From assembly GCA_947175045.1 (NCBI GenBank), contig CAMWLH010000006.1:1-17956 (forward strand): 17,956 nucleotides of DNA. Direction: 5' to 3'. The position numbers and the translations under genes are program-made. The notes beneath the pieces were generated by a model, which ran no database searches, was not told the origin of the DNA, and worked only from the letters and a program-made list of their open reading frames with translations. Below, one piece after another: positions 7,746 through 14,357 of the stretch; position 1 is the stretch's first letter; every line of letters begins with the position of its first letter. The DNA comes from an uncultured Clostridia bacterium. Lineage in GTDB: Bacteria; Bacillota; Clostridia; Oscillospirales; Ruminococcaceae.

Positions 7746-7774
7746 ATTGTAACACATTTTCGGCAATTTTACAA
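7746..7774 (-). promoter_or_regulatory. Promoter of hpf
   Basis: On the minus strand TTGTAA and TACAAT are 17 bases apart, and TGT directly before the -10 box makes an extended -10. Transcription would start near 7739, giving a leader of about 70 bases. The same two hexamers with the same spacing occur at the uvrC promoter. Confidence 0.8.
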
Positions 7775-7935
7775 GAGCATTCACAAATAAAACATAAAAT
7801 TGTTGCACTATGCACAAAAAATATGTATAAATTTAGTTTATTGTAGAGAAAACATAATTGCTCCCCTCAAATCCGCATGAAATAGGGTCAAAGTTAATTT
7901 TAGCAAATAATTACATACAATATTTCTCTTTGCTC

Positions 7936-7945
7936 TTTGTGCAAA
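7936..7945. promoter_or_regulatory. Possible operator upstream of the LacI-type regulator
   Basis: TTTGTGCAAA has TTTG and CAAA as inverted halves and lies 7 bases before the -35 box. Related TTTGTGCA and TGCACAAA words occur at 7811-7818, 11217-11224 and 11230-11237. Binding by the adjacent regulator is a guess. Confidence 0.3.
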
Positions 7946-7952
7946 TTGCCTA

Positions 7953-7981
7953 TTGAAATCGTTTAACCAATAGTGTATTAT
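7953..7981 (+). promoter_or_regulatory. Promoter of the LacI-type regulator gene
   Basis: TTGAAA (7953-7958) and TATTAT (7976-7981) are separated by exactly 17 bases. The start of transcription would be near 7988, giving a leader of about 30 bases to the GTG at 8020. Confidence 0.75.
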
Positions 7982-8019
7982 ATAAATATAATCCAAATTT
8001 CTCGGTAGGAAGTGAGCTT

Positions 8020-9015
8020 GTGAATATTACAATTAAAGATGTGGCTAAGGCGGCTAACGTTTCGGTTGCGACAGTATCAAGGGTGCTGAACAAAAAGACT
8101 AACGTTTCCGAGGAGGCGGTGCAGGCGGTAAACCGCGCTGTTGAGGAGTTGGGCTACAGTCCCAACTTTCTTGGGCGCGACCTGCGCAAAAGTGAAACGA
8201 AGCGCATACTTGCCATAATCGCGTCGACGGAGCAGAGCTTCTATTCCGAGGTGCTGAGGGGTATGCAGGACGCGGCGTATGCCGACGGCTACGATATTCT
8301 GATAGCCACCACACGCGACGACCCCGAGCACGAAATGCACCTGCTGGGTATGCTGTTCTCCAAAGCGGTGGACGGTGCGGTGCTGCTCGCGCCGAAGCTG
8401 GATAACGCGACGATCTCGGGTCTGGCAAAGAAGTACCACTTGGCGCTGTGCCTGGAGCGCATGGAGGGCTGCGATATCCTTTGCGTGACCATTGACAACG
8501 AGCGCGCGGGCTTTGACGCTACGAGCTACCTTTTAGGCAAGGGCTGCAAGCGGATCGGGCTTATCACCACCCACATACGCACCCAGTCATCTATCGACCG
8601 TGAGCGCGGGTACAGAAGAGCGTTGGAGACCGCGGGTATTCCCGTGGACGAGGGTCTTATATATTACGGCGATTATGGCGTTGACACCGGCACCAAGGGG
8701 TGCGAGCACCTTATGCGGCAGTCCCGCAAGCCTGACGCGATCTTCTCCATTTCCGACACGATCGCCATCGGAGCGATGACCTACGCCATACAGAACGACA
8801 TCAAGGTGGGCAAAGATATGCTGTTCTTCGGTTTTGACAATATCGCCTATTCGCATATGTTCATACCGCGCCTTTCCACAGTCGAGCAGCCCTGTTATCT
8901 TCAGGGAAAGACTGTCGTTGAAAAGCTGATCGGGAATATCAAGAACGGTCTGCCCGACGCTGCTACATATATGCTGCCCCATTCGCTTATTCTGAGGGAT
9001 TCCACAGGGGATTAA
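8020..9015 (+). CDS. LacI family transcriptional regulator
   Basis: A 331-residue DNA-binding repressor or activator controlled by a small ligand. The N-terminal helix-turn-helix is canonical (IKDVAKAANVSVATVSRVLN at 4-23). The hinge helix falls around 50-60 (NFLGRDLRKS), and a complete periplasmic-binding-protein-like sensor domain runs from about 65 to 328 (ILAIIAS to PHSLILRDS). The sensor type (sugar or nucleoside) cannot be told. GTG at 8020 is used: AGGAAG lies 7 bases before it and the protein begins in the family's usual MxITIKDVA form. The gene is followed after 14 bases by a SUKH protein, probably co-transcribed. No sugar catabolic gene is adjacent, so the targets are unknown; the transporter cassette is 2.3 kb away and is only a weak candidate. 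Confidence 0.95.
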   Translation: MNITIKDVAKAANVSVATVSRVLNKKTNVSEEAVQAVNRAVEELGYSPNFLGRDLRKSETKRILAIIASTEQSFYSEVLRGMQDAAYADGYDILIATTRDDPEHEMHLLGMLFSKAVDGAVLLAPKLDNATISGLAKKYHLALCLERMEGCDILCVTIDNERAGFDATSYLLGKGCKRIGLITTHIRTQSSIDRERGYRRALETAGIPVDEGLIYYGDYGVDTGTKGCEHLMRQSRKPDAIFSISDTIAIGAMTYAIQNDIKVGKDMLFFGFDNIAYSHMFIPRLSTVEQPCYLQGKTVVEKLIGNIKNGLPDAATYMLPHSLILRDSTGD

Positions 9016-9029
9016 AAGAAGGAGATCGT

Positions 9030-9506
9030 ATGGAGTTGGCGTTATTTATTGATTGGGTTGAAAAGCACGGTTGGAAAAGTCAGCCGCCTAAAGGCGCTCT
9101 TTTAGCGGAGCACCCGATACTCAGCAAATATGCTCTCCCTGCGGAGCTGTTGGAATTCTGGGGCAGCTTTTCCCGCCTGGAGTCGGCGGACGAGTGTACA
9201 TGGTTCCTGTTTCCCGATGATTACAAGGAGGTTACCGATCCGAACGAGTTCGCGTGGAATGAGTTCGAGCGGATATCCCTCGAAGCCGCGCTCGATGACG
9301 ACGGAGCCGCCGCGGTGAGGGAGTGGTGGTCGCGGCATCTGCCGATCTTGATGTCGGTAAAGGGCGGGTATTCGTTCTACGCGATAGATATAAGCACTGA
9401 AAAGATCGTTCGCGGTTTTGAGCCGGAGTTTGAAGAGGTCTCAACAGCCGCCGAGAGCTTCGCGGATTTTCTGGATAAAATAATTAAAGGGGAGATCGTT
9501 CTGTGA
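9030..9506 (+). CDS. SMI1/KNR4 (SUKH) family protein
   Basis: A 158-residue soluble acidic protein with the SUKH fold pattern. An LPAELLEFWGSF segment (37-48) corresponds to the family's LP-x-x-L/Y-x-x-F/Y element. Next comes an aromatic stretch (CTWFLFPDDYKEV), then HLPILMSVKGGYSFYAIDI (104-122), and finally IVRGFEPEFEEVSTAAESFADFLDKI. Members serve as immunity proteins against secreted toxins or as stand-alone proteins of unknown role. No toxin gene or WXG/LXG secretion gene is near, so an immunity role is not supported here. AGAAGGAG before the ATG gives a strong binding site. The gene lies 14 bases after the regulator, in the same transcript, and its last 21 bases form the left arm and loop of the terminator hairpin. 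Confidence 0.8.
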   Translation: MELALFIDWVEKHGWKSQPPKGALLAEHPILSKYALPAELLEFWGSFSRLESADECTWFLFPDDYKEVTDPNEFAWNEFERISLEAALDDDGAAAVREWWSRHLPILMSVKGGYSFYAIDISTEKIVRGFEPEFEEVSTAAESFADFLDKIIKGEIVL

Positions 9507-9516
9507 TCTCCCCTTT
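9486..9516 (+). terminator. Hairpin overlapping the SUKH gene stop
   Basis: AAAGGGGAGATC (9486-9497) pairs perfectly with GATCTCCCCTTT (9505-9516) around GTTCTGT. The stop codon TGA (9504-9506) lies at the loop edge. Only three T residues end the stem, so it may work together with the next hairpin. Confidence 0.7.
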
Positions 9517-9541
9517 ATACCCGCTCACTATCGGGCGGACA

Positions 9542-9577
9542 AAAATAACCCCCGCGGAATTCCACGGGGGTTATTTT
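9542..9577. terminator. Bidirectional terminator between converging genes
   Basis: AAAATAACCCCCG (9542-9554) pairs perfectly with CGGGGGTTATTTT (9565-9577) over 13 bases, loop of 10. T-rich sequence lies on both strands beyond the G/C core. It ends 2 bases before the stop of the membrane-protein gene on the minus strand and serves both directions. Confidence 0.92.
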
Positions 9578-9579
9578 GA

Positions 9580-11079
9580 TTATTCAAATCTCTTGTTGTA
9601 CATATAGCTTTCAACGTCCTTGACGGCAAATAGCGGAATGATACCAAAACAGCTTACCAATGCCAGGATAAATATCACAGCCGCAATTATGTAATTGTAG
9701 CCGACCATACCCTCGTTAAGAGCGATAAAGTTGTTTCTCGCGTTGAACACCTCGAATATGCATTCAAAGTCCATAGCAAACACAATGACAAAGAGTGCCA
9801 GCGAACCGAACTTGGTAAAGCCGAAGCCGCCCATCATAGACGTAAACAGGAATAACGTGATACCACCATACAGCGTGTAGTACATATAGTCCATAGCGCC
9901 CAGGTTTACGCCGCCGTAAAGCAGCCTATCCCACATGGTGACAGCAACTATTGTCAGTATGAAGCAGAGTAGAACCGAACCCGCGGAAATAAGCAGGGAA
10001 ATCGCCGCTTTTTTGTCGTCGGGAGTGATCTTGGGAATGATCCTCTTGACAACGCCCTTTGCAACAAACGCGGTGAGCGCCAGCGTTCCGACAAGCGCGA
10101 GAATAAGGAATATGGTTCTTGTCCACCATCTGGTGTTAAGTCCGTTGGTACCTATCCATGCGATAGCATCCTCGTCGCCGCTGTTTGCAAGCGACTTCAT
10201 GGGATTATAGGTCTTGGCAATCCACATGATCCTGTTGATAATGCCGATGATGTTTGAAACCGCCGCGGAAAGCCCGAACGAGAAAAAGAAGAAATTGCTC
10301 CATTCGCCGCCGCGCACATGGGTCACAGCCGCAATAAGTCCCACAGCGACCAGCAGCATAGGAACAAGCCCCTGCTGAACCTGGGTCTGCTCCAGCCAGC
10401 CGAGCGCTATCGACCAGTTGCCGCCGCCGAGAGCGCCCATCGCCTGACCCTCAAAGATCATCGACAGCGTAAGCAGCGCAAACATGATACCGCTTTGGAT
10501 ACCGCGCTTTTTCATAGCCGCGATGTCATCGTTGTTCATAAGCATATCGTCCGCATATTCTACCGAGTTCACATATACGATGTAAGCACACAGCGCGATA
10601 CAGATGACCGCGTCGGCAATACCGAAAATTCTCATGGAATTTCTGACATTGGTAAAGGGCACCATAAGCGGAGAGATACCGATAAGCGCCTTTGCACCGA
10701 AAATACCGATAAGATAGGTCTGGGCAAAAGCATACCCCTTATTGAAGAAAAACGCCAGAAGAATAAGCGCGCCCGTAAAGATAAGATAAATTAAAACGAT
10801 ATTTATGACCGTAGATACGAGCGACAGAATTACCTGGTTATTCGCGACCTCGTCCGCGGAAGCGAAGGTTTTTCCGAAAAATTTAACTATACAGGTTACC
10901 CCGCTTGCGTTGTAAGCGTCCGCCTGATCATAAACGGGTTTGATAAACAGCGGATTTATTACCAGGAAATAAGCAACAACAGCCTCAATTAAGCCGAAAA
11001 TCATCAGTCCCAAGGATATTACCTTGTTGATCGGTGTTTTTCCGCTTGAGGAATCGTTTACAGCAACAGCAGCTGACAT
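9580..11079 (-). CDS. Polytopic membrane protein of unknown function
   Basis: I do not recognise this 499-residue protein. It has about 12 hydrophobic segments (near 20-41, 85-110, 120-140, 150-172, 195-217, 238-257, 265-285, 325-343, 355-378, 395-416, 428-446 and 460-482). The N-terminus is short and soluble, Ala/Ser-rich (MSAAVAVNDSSSGKT). A hydrophilic loop at about 288-320 contains WWTRT, and the C-terminus is charged (YMYNKRFE). No ATPase, peptidase or transporter motif is seen. The ATG has AGGAGG 7 bases before it. It has its own strong promoter, lies 216 bases downstream of the histidine kinase gene on the same strand and ends at a strong terminator, so it is a single-gene unit that might be a target of the two-component system. 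That link is inference. Confidence 0.85.
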   Translation of the reverse strand: MSAAVAVNDSSSGKTPINKVISLGLMIFGLIEAVVAYFLVINPLFIKPVYDQADAYNASGVTCIVKFFGKTFASADEVANNQVILSLVSTVINIVLIYLIFTGALILLAFFFNKGYAFAQTYLIGIFGAKALIGISPLMVPFTNVRNSMRIFGIADAVICIALCAYIVYVNSVEYADDMLMNNDDIAAMKKRGIQSGIMFALLTLSMIFEGQAMGALGGGNWSIALGWLEQTQVQQGLVPMLLVAVGLIAAVTHVRGGEWSNFFFFSFGLSAAVSNIIGIINRIMWIAKTYNPMKSLANSGDEDAIAWIGTNGLNTRWWTRTIFLILALVGTLALTAFVAKGVVKRIIPKITPDDKKAAISLLISAGSVLLCFILTIVAVTMWDRLLYGGVNLGAMDYMYYTLYGGITLFLFTSMMGGFGFTKFGSLALFVIVFAMDFECIFEVFNARNNFIALNEGMVGYNYIIAAVIFILALVSCFGIIPLFAVKDVESYMYNKRFE

Positions 11080-11147
11080 ATACAGTCCTCCTAATTCCTG
11101 CCGCGGGCAAAAGACTTTGCCGAAACGGCATAATATACTACATATAA

Positions 11148-11176
11148 ATTATAACACACATAGGTCATTTTTTCAA
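11148..11176 (-). promoter_or_regulatory. Extended -10 promoter of the 499-residue membrane protein
   Basis: On the minus strand TTGAAA is 17 bases from TATAAT, with TGT just before the -10 box. Predicted start is near 11141, about 60 bases before the ATG. This is a near-consensus vegetative promoter. Confidence 0.85.
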
Positions 11177-11216
11177 GTGAACTCGCACAAAAAACCTTAT
11201 GCGCTTTTAAACAAAA

Positions 11217-11237
11217 TTTGTGCATTTTTTTTGTGCA
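11217..11237 (-). promoter_or_regulatory. Paired TGCACAAA direct repeats upstream of the membrane-protein promoter
   Basis: On the minus strand TGCACAAA occurs twice, starting 13 bases apart, about 40-60 bases before the -35 box. A related CGCACAA on the + strand is at 11184-11190. Spaced direct repeats upstream of a -35 box are typical activator sites. The protein that binds is unknown; the neighbouring response regulator or the LacI-type protein are candidates. Confidence 0.35.
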
Positions 11238-11295
11238 ATTTTTATTTATGCGCGGGCGGAATGCGGCTAGGGGCTGAACGAGCCTTTTATGTGAT

Positions 11296-12339
11296 CTAAA
11301 GCCCGACCGTAAACGTCGTTCCCTGTTTCGTGCTTTCCGCGGAGATCGTCCCGCCGTACAGCTCCACTATCCTTTTTGCCAGCGGCAGTCCCAGTCCGTT
11401 TCCCTTGGTGGCGTGGGAGCTGTCCTCCTGATAGAACTTGTCGAAAATATGCGGCAGAGCCTCGGGCGATATCCCGCAGCCGCTGTCCGATACCGTAACG
11501 ATCACCCCGCCGTTTTCGCGGGTGCAGGAAACCCGTATGCAGCCGCCCTCATCGGTAAATTTTACGGCGTTGTCAAACAGATTATTCCAGACGTGCGCAA
11601 GAAGCTGATCGTTCCAGTAAATAGAAATATCGTCCATCTGCTCCATATCTATCTCGATATTCTTTTCCGACCATTGCGGCTCAAGTCTAATCATGCAGTC
11701 GCGGAGCTGCTCGTCCAGCGAAAAGCGCTTTTTTTCGGAAACTATGTCGCGGTTTTCAAGGCTGGTGAGCAGCAGGGTATTTGCCGAGAGCGCCGAGAGG
11801 TATTCGGTCTCGTCGAGAATTATTTTGGAGAACTCCCGCTGCTGCTCGGGGGTGAGATTACCCTCATAGAGCTGCCGCGCGAAGCCCCGAATCGAAGCGA
11901 GAGGGGTCTTGAACTCATGCGAAAAGGAGGATATGAAATCCTTGCGGAAAAGCTCGGTGTTGCGCAGCTCCTTTGCCATTTCGTTGAAGCGGCGTATAAG
12001 CGCGGAAAGCTCCTTGATGGTATGGCGCTCGCTCCAGCCCATTTCCACCCGCGCGGTGTAGTCTCCCTCCGAAACGCGCTTGGTAGCCTCGATAAGCTCC
12101 GATAAAGGTTTAAGGATTATTCCGCCTATTATAAAGGACAGCAGAAATCCGATGATTATGCTGGACACCACCGAGGCTATGACCTGTATCGTGCTGTTTG
12201 TGCCGCCCGTTACCATTCCTATGACGATGGCGGCGGAAAAGGTGAGCACGTCCGCCGCCGAAATGATTATCAGCACCAGTAAAGACAGCTTAAGCCCCAG
12301 GCGGTGCTTTGTTTTCTTTCTTTTAAAAAAATTTATCAA
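11296..12339 (-). CDS. Sensor histidine kinase
   Basis: A 347-residue membrane kinase. Two membrane segments (about 14-42 and 52-78) enclose a very short outside loop of roughly ten residues, so any signal is probably sensed within the membrane. A HAMP linker (about 77-130) follows. The phosphoacceptor is H141 in SFSHEFKTPLASI, and the ATPase domain shows the N box (NNLFDNAVKF, 252-261), G1 (DSGCGI, 285-290), F box (IFDKFYQ) and G2 (GNGLGL, 313-318). All key residues are present. The start codon overlaps the response regulator stop as ATGA, so the pair is translationally coupled. No transporter of the BceAB type is adjacent, so the signal cannot be assigned. Confidence 0.95.
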   Translation of the reverse strand: MINFFKRKKTKHRLGLKLSLLVLIIISAADVLTFSAAIVIGMVTGGTNSTIQVIASVVSSIIIGFLLSFIIGGIILKPLSELIEATKRVSEGDYTARVEMGWSERHTIKELSALIRRFNEMAKELRNTELFRKDFISSFSHEFKTPLASIRGFARQLYEGNLTPEQQREFSKIILDETEYLSALSANTLLLTSLENRDIVSEKKRFSLDEQLRDCMIRLEPQWSEKNIEIDMEQMDDISIYWNDQLLAHVWNNLFDNAVKFTDEGGCIRVSCTRENGGVIVTVSDSGCGISPEALPHIFDKFYQEDSSHATKGNGLGLPLAKRIVELYGGTISAESTKQGTTFTVGL

Positions 12340-13028
12340 GTTCCGTCCTCCCGATCCTCGCGCCGCACCGCCTTATAGCCAAGACCCCTTACGGTCACTA
12401 TCTCGAAATCATCGTTACCGCGCAGGCGCTCTCTCAGGCGGTTTATGTGAACGTCTACGGTGCGCGCCTCGCTCTCGCTGTCCATGCTCCAGAATTCCTC
12501 CATCAGAGCCGCGCGGGTAAAGGTCTTGTTAGAGAATGACAGCAGCTTGAAGAGTATCTGAAATTCCTTTTTGGGGAGAGCGGTCTCGCTGCCGTTCCAT
12601 TTTACGGTGAAGGAGTCGTACAGGAGCTCCGTGCCGCCTACCGTCAGCTTTTGTTCCTCGCCTATTTTGGCGCGGCGAAGCAGCGCTTTTATCCGCAGGA
12701 GCATTTCTATCTCGTCGACGGGTTTGACCATAAAGTCGTCCGTTCCGAGCATAAACGCCTTTCGCAGATCCTCCGCGCTGTCCTTTGCGGTTATTATGAG
12801 CACGGGAATGTCGCTGCCACTGTCGCGGACAGTCTTTAAAAAATCATATCCGTCCATTTCGGGCATCATCACGTCCAGGACGATAAGGTCGATATGCGTG
12901 GATTCCATCAGCTTCAGTGCCTCCCTGCCGTTGGATGCGGTAAAGGGCACATAGCCGTTTTTTTCGAGGGTGTATTCATAAAGCCGCCGTATATGCGCGT
13001 AGTCGTCAACTACAAGAATATTAAACAC
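12336..13028 (-). CDS. Response regulator, OmpR/PhoB family
   Basis: A 230-residue two-component regulator. The receiver domain (1-115) has the acidic pocket D8/D9, the phosphorylation site D52 (IVLDVMMPEMDGYDF), T80 and K102 (DFMVKPVD). The C-terminal winged helix (about 130-225) has PKKEFQILFKLL and the recognition helix region RTVDVHINRLRERL, ending in RGLGYKAV. This domain binds direct-repeat DNA sites in the family. GTG at 13028 is the start, preceded by AGGTG; the frame gives the normal MFNILVVDD beginning. It is coupled to the kinase by a 4-base overlap. No clear promoter was found in the 181 bases upstream, which hold repeat copy D; transcription could come from the PHP gene. Confidence 0.95.
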   Translation of the reverse strand: MFNILVVDDYAHIRRLYEYTLEKNGYVPFTASNGREALKLMESTHIDLIVLDVMMPEMDGYDFLKTVRDSGSDIPVLIITAKDSAEDLRKAFMLGTDDFMVKPVDEIEMLLRIKALLRRAKIGEEQKLTVGGTELLYDSFTVKWNGSETALPKKEFQILFKLLSFSNKTFTRAALMEEFWSMDSESEARTVDVHINRLRERLRGNDDFEIVTVRGLGYKAVRREDREDGT

Positions 13029-13099
13029 TTACACACCTCAAATCATAAGCATAATCAGTACGGAGCCGCACAATGCCCGGGGAATCAAAGAGACTTTCA

Positions 13100-13178
13100 A
13101 ATACGAGCCGCAAAACGCCCCCGCAGGAATTTTGAAATTCTTTTAAATCATTTACTTCTTGTCAGCATAACTTAACAG
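13100..13178 (+). repeat. Dispersed structured repeat, copy D (collapsed)
   Basis: From CGCAGGAATTT the sequence goes directly into TTTTGAAATTC (13130-13140) and the conserved tail TTAAATCATTTACTTCTTG (13143-13161), ending AACAG at 13178. The two hairpin arms found in copies A and B are missing. The left flank (AAACGCCCCCGCAGG) resembles the left flank of copy B, as if the middle had been deleted between the GGAATTT words of the two ends. It lies upstream of the response regulator gene, antisense to it. Confidence 0.7.
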
Positions 13179-13209
13179 AATCAAAGCGCAGGTCAGCCTA
13201 TTTTCAAAG

Positions 13210-13899
13210 CTATATATCCTCCCGCCTTTTAAGAGGGACGACGGTTCCGTTGCGTATCTGCCTTATGTAGTCCTCTGGGGAGTTTATCGGCTCGGGGACA
13301 AGTATTCCGCCGCCGAAGAGCTTATCGAGATGGTGGGAGTCCGAGCCGCCGGTTTTCGGCAGACCGTACATATCCGCGTAAAGCTCCGCGCGCTGATTGT
13401 AGAGTGATGTGGGGCTGTGGCTGGCGTTTATAACCTCGACCGCGTCAATATCGTCGGGGTAAAGGGTTATGTGGTGGATATAGGGATCGCTGCGGAAGGG
13501 GTGAGCATGGACTATGAAGCCGCCCGAGCTCCGCACGGTGCGGAAAAGCTCCCGCTCGTCGGAGTGCATAAGGAGCTGCTCGTTATTGAGAAGCCACTGT
13601 TTGTCCATGTTGTAGATGAGCAGATCGGCCTGATACGCGCAGAATTCCAACCCGAAAAAGACCTTAAGACCTATTTCGTCACCGACCCTTTTGGCAATCT
13701 CGTAGCCGCTGCAAAACAGCTCTATGCGCTCGTTCCAGGGCAGGTCGCGCGGCACGGAGGTGTTGCCGTTGAAAAAGTGGTTGGTAACGAATATCCCGTC
13801 GTAGCCCATCTCCTTGTGGGCGTGCGCCATCTTGTCCGCGGGAGCGCCGGAGCAGGCGCTGCCCTCTTTAGTATGCATATGAGTTTCGTACTTGTACAT
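13210..13899 (-). CDS. PHP-domain metal-dependent phosphoesterase
   Basis: A 229-residue soluble enzyme of the PHP superfamily (polymerase and histidinol-phosphatase type). Its metal ligands appear in the usual order: H7 and H9 (THMHT), H41 (TNHF), E85 (GLEF), H131 and H133 (VHAHPF), and D187 and H189 (GGSDSHH). All motifs are present, so it is probably active on a phosphate ester, but the substrate is unknown. ATG at 13899 is preferred to an in-frame ATG at 13923 because the family starts just before the HxH motif and AGAGG lies 10 bases before it. It has a consensus promoter and shares its upstream region with uvrC. The response regulator gene follows after 181 bases. Confidence 0.9.
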   Translation of the reverse strand: MYKYETHMHTKEGSACSGAPADKMAHAHKEMGYDGIFVTNHFFNGNTSVPRDLPWNERIELFCSGYEIAKRVGDEIGLKVFFGLEFCAYQADLLIYNMDKQWLLNNEQLLMHSDERELFRTVRSSGGFIVHAHPFRSDPYIHHITLYPDDIDAVEVINASHSPTSLYNQRAELYADMYGLPKTGGSDSHHLDKLFGGGILVPEPINSPEDYIRQIRNGTVVPLKRREDI

Positions 13900-13963
13900 T
13901 GTCAAAGAACCTCTTGATATCATTTATGTCAGTCGGCAATATATGCCGTCGGCTTTCAAGTAT

Positions 13964-13992
13964 ATTATAGTCCAATTGTATTAAATTGTCAA
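13964..13992 (-). promoter_or_regulatory. Consensus promoter of the PHP gene
   Basis: On the minus strand TTGACA and TATAAT match the consensus perfectly and are exactly 17 bases apart. Transcription would start near 13957, about 58 bases before the ATG at 13899. Confidence 0.9.
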
Positions 13993-14026
13993 GAGCGCGG
14001 CGCGGGAAAAAAATAGCGGAAAGGAC

Positions 14027-14055
14027 TTGTAATTTGTTCAAAAAGATGGTACAAT
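14027..14055 (+). promoter_or_regulatory. Promoter of the uvrC operon
   Basis: TTGTAA (14027-14032) and TACAAT (14050-14055) are 17 bases apart, the same boxes and spacing as at hpf. The predicted start near 14062 gives a long leader of about 296 bases that carries repeat copy B. A second promoter nearer to uvrC was not seen. Confidence 0.75.
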
Positions 14056-14127
14056 ATAAAATGTACAATTATATAGTCGGTTTGCGGAAAAATAATCGAG
14101 AAAAAGCAACGCCCGACAAGAGCGGCG

Positions 14128-14311
14128 TAAAGCCCACGCAGGGAATTTCAAAAAGGTCGAGTTTGCGAACGCAAACGAAGACCGGTTCCCGCAGTCACTC
14201 GCAGGGAACGAACGCAGTGAGTGACCGAGAGTGAGTGCGGGAATTTTGAAATTCTTTTAAATCATTTACTCCTCGTCAACATAAATTAACAGCTTCTTGT
14301 CAACATAACTT
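14128..14311 (+). repeat. Dispersed structured repeat, copy B (most complete)
   Basis: GAATTTCAAAA (14143-14153) and TTTTGAAATTC (14244-14254) are a perfect 11-base inverted repeat. Arm I inside it is GGTC...GACC (14155-14183) with the perfect inner stem GTTTGCG/CGCAAAC. Arm II is TTCCCGCA (14186-14193) with TGCGGGAA (14236-14243), holding GTCACTC/GAGTGAC (14194-14200 and 14219-14225). The unpaired tail TTAAATCATTTACTCCTCG follows, and its end (CTCCTCGTCAACATAA) is repeated 24 bases later (14293-14311). It sits in the uvrC leader, in the same direction. Confidence 0.85.
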
Positions 14312-14357
14312 GACCGCATCACGGCTCGGGTCAACATTATTATATAGCGAGGTTAAC

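Larger units (their letters stand above)
7670..8019. other. Divergent intergenic region between hpf and the LacI-type regulator
   Basis: These 350 AT-rich bases hold the hpf promoter, the promoter of the regulator gene and, between them, TTGCAC (7803-7808), TGCACAAA (7811-7818) and TTTGTGCAAA (7936-7945). No gene or structured RNA is evident in the remainder. Confidence 0.7.
13900..14357. other. Divergent intergenic region between the PHP gene and uvrC
   Basis: These 458 bases hold the two back-to-back promoters (their -35 boxes are 34 bases apart) and repeat copy B. Two tandem copies of the repeat tail (near 14269 and 14293) come before the uvrC ribosome binding site. An 82-codon open frame across the repeat has no convincing start or family resemblance. 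Confidence 0.75.

Noticed and set aside
7670..7800. raiA-type structured RNA upstream of hpf
   Set aside because: The promoter leaves a leader of only about 70 bases, too short for that RNA, and no matching fold is seen.
7954..7967. CcpA-type catabolite site overlapping the regulator promoter (TGAAATCGTTTAAC)
   Set aside because: The CG centre is right but three positions deviate and the two halves do not match as a dyad.
9030..9506. Immunity protein of a toxin system
   Set aside because: No toxin or secretion gene is nearby; the SUKH protein follows a LacI-type regulator.
13986..14234. 82-codon open frame over the repeat upstream of uvrC
   Set aside because: It overlaps the promoter boxes and the hairpin arms, so its translation reflects repeat DNA rather than a protein.
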